From assembly GCF_021018805.1 (NCBI RefSeq), contig NC_086253.1, forward strand, positions 12,216,735 through 12,280,734: 64,000 bases of DNA, read 5' to 3'. The position numbers and the translations under genes were made by a program. Positions 1 through 64,000 of the stretch are shown here, piece after piece. This stretch comes from Prinia subflava (Eukaryota > Chordata > Aves > Passeriformes > Cisticolidae). How positions within the stretch are numbered: the stretch's first letter is position 1; each line of letters opens with the position of its first letter. The notes under the pieces were generated by a model. The model was not told the origin of the DNA. It worked only from the letters and a program-made list of their open reading frames with translations, and did no database searches.

Positions 1-16
1 TGGGGGTGAAACTAAT

Positions 17-440
17 GTTTGTGTTTGTGGTGTACACAACACAATAGTTGGTTTTCTTATTGATTGCTTCTCTGTTTAAAAACAGACACCCACAGAAGTG
101 TAGATGTGATCTAGACACAAAGGAGTGTATGACACAAATCTAGAAGGAAGAGTTATTAATTCTTCTAGAAAGGATTTCAAACAATGCTATCTAAATCATA
201 TTTTTTTTACACTGATTTAAAGGTTTCCCTGAATCCCCCTTCACTTCATTGTCATTTAGCTCAAACAAACAAACAAACAAACAAACAAACAAGAGAGAAA
301 TTTCTAAAATCACAGTGCCATCACTAGGGCACTGGGGACTTATACATGTCTAGATCATATCTAAACTTGCCTGGGTGTCTGATTTTAAACAGAGAAGCAA
401 TCAATAAGGAAACTATTGTGCTGGTGTGCCACAAACACAT
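17..440. repeat. Inverted repeat: two ~95-100 bp arms separated by ~230 bp
   Basis: Positions 17-118 and the reverse complement of 346-440 are the same sequence, at roughly 85 percent identity by eye. The core is 37 bases (56-92 against 372-408) with one mismatch, and includes TTGATTGCTTCTCTGTTTAA and CAGACACCCA. Outside the core, the arms share GTTTGTGG, CACAATAGTT and TGATCTAGACA, with a gap of about 4 bases near position 51. A single-stranded transcript of either strand could fold into a long imperfect hairpin. The element family is unknown, and the left arm may extend past position 1. Confidence 0.85.
262..292. repeat. (CAAA)n microsatellite
   Basis: There are seven and three-quarter uninterrupted CAAA units. 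The microsatellite lies in the loop between the arms of the inverted repeat. Confidence 0.95.
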
Positions 441-3400
441 TTTAAAAGGCCTTGATGTTCCAATAATGAGAGAGGGAAGATGAAAGCAAGCGAGAAGAGG
501 TGACTTCATCTACTCACTTGAAAGCTAAGGAAACACCCTGCTGGCTTCAGTGAGGGTGTCTCAGCTGTGGGGTACTGGCGGAGTGAGGGTGTGATGGGCA
601 TCTGGTTTTTCACCTCAGTGAGGAAGGGAGAGCATGTCAGGCCCACAATAAAAATTATATCTGTGCCAGTGGCAGGAACTGGAGCACCTGATCAGACATC
701 ATGCACCTCAGAATGCTTCTTTCCTATGTCTCTTTCCCAATACAGCCTGCTTTACTTTATTAATAGTTTATATATTTTGTATATAGAATTCTCAGTATAT
801 TTCCACACCAGCTTCATTTATTAGCAGTATCTTATCTGGTATATCAATAACTTTTTCTGTAGCTAAACAGAAGTACAATTAATTTGTTCTTGTAGGGAGA
901 GAATTATGTTCAGAAGTTGAAAGGCTTGTTCTCTGTGTATTTGTATCTTGTGGTATCTAATTCTTTGTTAATGCATGACTGAAATTTAAATATCCTTTGT
1001 GCCTAGAATTTGTGAATCACTTTCTTTTTCCATCTTAGCTGGCTCATAAACATTCAGTAGGTGTTCAGGGCTTTATGGTTTGCATGGTGCTTCTTTTTTG
1101 ACTGGTTTTGACATGTTTTCTGATTTACTTCTCCTATGTAGCTCATTGCTCAGTTCCTGTAATTTTCTTCAGAATAATGTGGGCTAGCACTTGTTTAAAG
1201 AACACAACACAATGCCATGGAAGAGACATGGGAACACAAACTAAGACAATGCAATGGACTTGATCTGCTATGATCTTTGATACTGTTTATGAATAGTAGT
1301 CATATTATGGTTATTTTTTCCCTAGTTCATCTGCTTCAGACCCTACTACATTTTTTCTTCATCTACACACACTTGCCAGAAAGTAAAAGGCTATTAGATG
1401 AGCAGAAAGTAAGGAACTGTGTTTCATTTTGTATGTACAGCTAAATCTCAGGTTGGCACTATTCTGCCTGTGACACCTGTGAAAAACTAGGGGTAAATTT
1501 TCCATTTCCAAGTCATTTTCAAAACTATTTACTGCTTACATACTTAATGGAAAATGTTATGAAGGGCACCCTTTTAAGCAGAGTTTGTTCTTTTGCTGTA
1601 TGTTGTCACAAGTGAGACAAGGAAGGCCCATTTTAAAGCAATGTCTAATCATTCAGATGTAGTGTCTTATTTCCAGACTGTTGAACAACTTGAAAGACTC
1701 AGCAATGAGCAAACAGGTCCAGTCCTGAACAGTGAGTAAAGTCTGTCCTGCTGGTAGCAGCAAAACAGCTTTGCCCTGCAGTGGATCATCTGGCAGAGGA
1801 AAATGCAATGCTCAATTTGCCACCATTTTCCATCAGCTTTGGCCCACCCTGCACTGCTATTGAATTACTTGGAGCTGGAATAACTCCTGGTGCTATTCTC
1901 CATTGGAAGCAGAACTTGGAGGAATGGAAAACAGACTGGTGACCACAGCAGCCACACAGCACAGACCTGCCAAGCCAGGCTCATTCCAGTCATATTGTGC
2001 TCAAAATAATTTTTATGTACACTTATATATGTACACATACACACATGAATAGTTTTGCATTAAATAAACCCCACTAAAATAAAAGTGTCCTGGGCACGCT
2101 GATCAAACAGCTAGTCCAGTATCCTAAAATTGTGCTGGAAGGTTACTGCAATTTCCATTCCAGACATCTGCCACATCCAGCCTCCTCTCTAAGCAGATGA
2201 AAACCAATGGAGCCAGACAATGATGAGAAGTTGTGAGGGTGTAGCAGTTAACACTTGCCCCTTAAAAAGAGAAAATGTGATTTTTTTCAGTATGAGCATG
2301 TTAGCAGGGCAGCAGCTACAGCACTGCAGGGCCAGCACTGCTCTGAGCCAGGGCTGGAGCTGCAAGAGCCTCCTGGAAGAGACAACACTGGAGCTACTGC
2401 CGGAGGAACTGCTGAATGGAAACAGGCAGCCTACTTTGGTGAGGAGGCAGGTGGTTCGATTGAAATGGATGAACAGCATCATTTGTGAAAGGAGGAGGTT
2501 GAGTTACTCATGGCTGAAATAAGTTTATTCAGCCTCTGATGAGAAAACTTTTTGCATTATTCACTGGCATTATACAACCAGTTCTGGAAGGAATGTGTTT
2601 AGTCATACCATCTTGAAATGGCAGAATCCCGGATTTGATCCAAGGTTTGAGAATGTTTGAGATGATGTATACTGTAAGAAGCCTTTCTGGGTGTACTGGG
2701 ATCCAAGTATGTATAAGAAATACCACCTCTACAGCTTTAAAATAGTCCTTTTTTTCATGTGAGAAAAGTGGATAAAATATTATTCCAACAGGACTGTGAG
2801 AAAATAAGGGTTTTCAGTGTAACTCTTATCTGTGACCAACAATCTCAATATTAAGTTAGCTGTTGTATAAGTTAAGTGAAAAATTTACTCAGAATAGTCT
2901 TCAAATAATAGCTTGAAACTTAGATTTTTTTTTAAAGTTTTTATAATTCTGGGTGAATATCCATGCAAATGCAAACATTTATAATAGAGCTGTGAGACAC
3001 AGAGCGGCATTTATTATTGTGCCATAATAAATAAATCCACTATTGCAGAATTATGCATGACAAATATGGATTTTATACACACGGATGTGATTAATAAAAA
3101 TTGCAAGTTTCATAAATACACCAGAACAGTAGTGGGTTTTACTCTATTTATAGCTAAATTTGTCCCTGCAGTAACAATAGTCCTATAGCTGAAATGATTG
3201 CCACATTCAAAGTACACACCACCAACCACATCAACAAACACAGAGGCATTGCAGGGCATCTCCAAGGGGAACTGGCATAATCCTGATCTCCTCACTTCTG
3301 CATCCATTCCTACGTGCCTGGGAACCCCTGTCCCCTTCAGTACCATTTCCTTTTGTAGCAAAATCCTGGGGCCACAGGTTAGAAAAAAGCATTCTGTCGT

Positions 3401-5999
3401 GTTGCTGGATGCAATAGTAATGGAAACCTGAACATATTTCATACACAGCTGTATATTAGAAATTAAACTTCTCATTCACAGCCCATATATTCAGGTCTTT
3501 ATGATACTGCAGTTTGAAAATCCACCAAGCCAGTCTGATAAATTGTTCAACTATTCTTTTTTTGTAGCCAAGACAACATCTAGGAGTGGGCTTTCTCAAT
3601 GACTCTCTGACTTACTAACAGTATTTTTTTCCTTTCTGCAGCCAACACATTCATTTTAAAATGAAAGATCTAATATAGTTTTGTAGGTCAGCATGTGAAT
3701 GCTGACTGGAAGCACTTGGTAACACTGATATTGCTGAGGCCCGCAGCCACAAAGTATAAACACCAAGCAGATCACTGATTTCACCTCCAAACGAGATGGT
3801 GTGTTTGCAATGATAAAGGAATGACTAGATGTGTCCTCACTGTGCATCTCTGCTGGCTCTGCTCCTGAACTAATTTAAGTCAGTGCTGCACTCCTGATGC
3901 CAGACATGCTACAGGGATTTAAGGCAGCTGAGGACCCATCCCACAGGCTGCTGCTCCAGGTGGTGGTGGGATGGAAGGCAGAATGTTCTGGGACTCACCT
4001 GGCTAAATGACAGGTTCACTGGTTTGTAGACCATCTGTGATTTTGTGGTAACTGGTGAGAAGATGAGAGGTAAAAGGCTCCTTGTGCTGCAGTAGGGTAA
4101 TTTGGGCAGTAAGCAGTGAAGCGGGACAGACACACTCAGATCTCAGGACTGCCAGCTTCTTCCATAACAAAACTGAATCCTGAACCAGATCCCTAGACAA
4201 CAATCCTAGCTAGCCAGTCAGTACCACCACTGCAGGCTGAGAGAGTGCTGTTTTGTCTCACCTCTTTCTGTCAAAGCTTTTGGTTCAGAGTGAAAGCAAA
4301 ATCCAAACCCCAGAACCTGCCCCCACATTGAGCCAACAACCAGCTCTGGATGGCCATTCCTTCCCCCACCTAAGTGCAAATCACCAGGTGTTGAACCACT
4401 ATGACTCAAAGAAAAAAAATGTGTCAAGTGTTTTCTTGTCATGATTAAGTAATACAGAAGAGATCAGAGTTAAGCCCAGTTTCATAGTGGGACTGTGACA
4501 AGGCAGACAGACGCTGTCACAAAAAGCTGTGAACAGCCACAATGACTTCAATCCATTCCTTCATTCTTTCCAGACTGTTAGCTTTCTCAGGCTTTTCTGT
4601 GGTACATTTTTAAGCTACAAGCTTCTAGCAAAATACAAGTTTTGATTACAAACTGGATTGTCTCATGAATATTTTGCCAGCCTATTTGCATAAAAGATCT
4701 CATCAATTTGTTTTTCACCAAGAACATTCCTTAAGGCATTAGAAACAAAGGTCAGTTGTAATTCTGAGCTCCCTTTTCAAAACGCTGACCGAGAAAAGAA
4801 AATTTATGCAAAATACATGGAAATGTACCAAAATAGTAACAGTCTACTAAAGAATTTTCCTGCAATATTTACAAGTTTTATTATATTTGGAGTTTCAATT
4901 GCAAGCAAAACAAGTGTTGCAATGTTTAGTGGAATTTTGTCTAGCACGGTTTCAGTAGCACCAAATACCCACCTACCATTGCATCTCTGCTCAGATAGAT
5001 TTCATGCTGACCATTCCTCCTCTGAAAGTCAGACCATACTTTTTATTGTATCTTTATTGTGAAATCATGAGGCAGCTCTGGCAAGTGGATGAAAACTCTC
5101 CATTAATGTATTTCAAGGAATTTGTTTATACTGGTCTTTGGGAGATCTAGGGCACAACTTAGTTTAGTTTGGTCTCTGAAAGTCACATCCAGATTTTGTA
5201 TACACAAAACTGTAATTTTGCATTCATGCCACTCTAAATCAGAAGAGATAACCCTGCATTTAGCCTAAGAAAGAATAAAATAAAGGTTAAAGCCCATAAT
5301 TTTAGAATTTCATAGTTGCTGTGTTAACATAAAAATAGAAGTTGTCCCTGCTGCTTTAGTTAAATGCCAAAATGTTTAAGGAAAACTGACCCTGACTCTT
5401 GACATCTTTTTTGAAATGAATACTATCTTTGCTTCTGTATGGCAGAAAACCCAACACATTGCTGTAATATAAAAAGTGCAAAAAAGATGCAGGCTCTATC
5501 ATTGCTCCAATTGACTTGTACTATTATTCCTACTTCCCCACCTCTCTTCCTCCTGACCTTCATGCAGATCCTGCAAATAAAAGAAATATTCTCAGCTTTA
5601 GGTTCTATAACCATTCCCTGATGTTGTTGGGGGAAGTTCTTGTACTGGATTACATTTTTGTGTTCAGTAACTTTGAGGCACTGGAGAATTAAAGATAAAT
5701 TAAAAGCAATCAGGATGCTGTTATGGGTTGTCTTTAGTATTTAAAGACCATAGTGAAAAATGTACATCATAGTATGAGATCAGAAGGAGAAAAGGGCAGT
5801 ATGAGAAGGATACAAGGCTACTAAATGGGTCTGGACAGAAAGAAAGCACTTGAAAACCTTTCAGAGCCAACTTCTACCCTTGAAGCAATGGGAACTTTTC
5901 AGAGGTTTTGAATAAACAGAACTATAAAATCAGATATATGATAAAACTCCTCTGCTCTGCCAAAAGTAAGCAGCCCATTCCTCAAATGAAATTCACTCA

Positions 6000-63512
<57,513 letters not shown>

Positions 63513-64000
63513 CTGCAAAACAAAGAAGAGAAGAAAAGGAAAATAATTTGTAGGTGCTAAGTCAGAATCAGAAATCAGATAAGAAAAGAAATTTCAGTGT
63601 GTCTAACTAGTGTCTTTTAACCATGTGGTATTCCCTTTTTTCTCTTAAGACATCAAATATACTTAATAACTAGCAAAGAGGAAGTTTACTTTAAAATATG
63701 CTGCATTCATTTTGTTCATCAGTTCATCTTGGATCAATGCCTTCAGTGCCCAGTACCTCCAAAAAAAATACATCTCTGTCCTAGCCAAGTAACAAGAGAA
63801 AAGTTAGTTAGCATTATGCAGCCATTAGCAAAACTGCTCAGCATTTTCCAGAAATACTGAGCCCTATTAAAAGGACACTGAATAATTCAAGTAAGTAGCA
63901 CCCTCTGCCTACAGATAGGTAATAACATATGGTTAGTGTTTTTACAGTAGTCACTCTTCAGGGAAATTCCCATATTTTGTTACAGTGATGGAAGCTTGTC
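63513..64000 (-). other. STK32B intron 1 (partial)
   Basis: This is intronic sequence upstream of exon 2 on the minus strand. The exon-proximal end has a long pyrimidine tract for the exon 2 acceptor (plus-strand A/G-rich 63,515-63,550). The first coding exon is not within these 488 bases, and nothing else is recognised. Confidence 0.8.

Noticed and set aside
3687..3706. Perfect 8-bp hairpin GTCAGCAT/ATGCTGAC with a 4-nt loop
   Set aside because: About one such stem is expected by chance in 64 kb for a given loop size, and nothing around it supports a structured RNA.

Overview
This window reads as a piece of a bird genome, most likely a songbird. It is AT-rich and almost entirely non-coding. 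Its dispersed repeats are degenerate 3' ends of CR1 LINEs, several keeping the ATTCTATG/ATTCTGTG-type tail, plus solitary retroviral LTRs of kinds familiar from passerine genomes. I see no Alu-like, L1-like or bacterial sequence. The songbird assignment rests on remembered repeat families and was not tested by a search.

One protein-coding gene is supported: STK32B (serine/threonine kinase 32B, the YANK2 member of the AGC kinases), on the minus strand. Three internal coding exons are present. They are 63457-63512 (glycine-rich loop), 55528-55679 (catalytic lysine and alpha-C glutamate) and 6001-6174 (hinge and start of the C-lobe, up to the HR of the HRD motif). All three have canonical AG and GT borders, and their phases join exactly (0 between the first two, then a split Trp codon, then a split Arg codon). 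The first coding exon lies beyond position 64000. The exons from the DxKPDN loop onward lie before position 1.

Layout from left to right: 1-6000 is intron, with an inverted repeat of about 100 bp at its left edge. 6001-6174 is the exon ending in HIIH(R). 6175-55527 is one intron of about 49 kb. It holds a sense-oriented LTR 185 bp from the exon, a 43-nt poly(T), a CR1-dense stretch at about 13.0-16.9 kb, a second related LTR at 30.2-30.7 kb, an older LTR at about 40.1-40.7 kb with a younger solo LTR inserted in it, an isolated CR1 at 53.6 kb, and several AT-rich stretches that look like candidate regulatory elements. 55680-63456 is a 7.8-kb intron, and 63513-64000 is part of the intron beyond the first coding exon.

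I found no tRNA, rRNA, CRISPR array, operon or new multi-gene system. Most open reading frames over 60 codons are chance products of AT-rich intron or of repeats, and many begin at TTG rather than ATG. The most noteworthy items are the nested solo LTR with its near-perfect 6-bp target duplication, the inverted repeat at the left edge, the palindromic TAATTA site at 37.4 kb, and the LTR next to a kinase exon.
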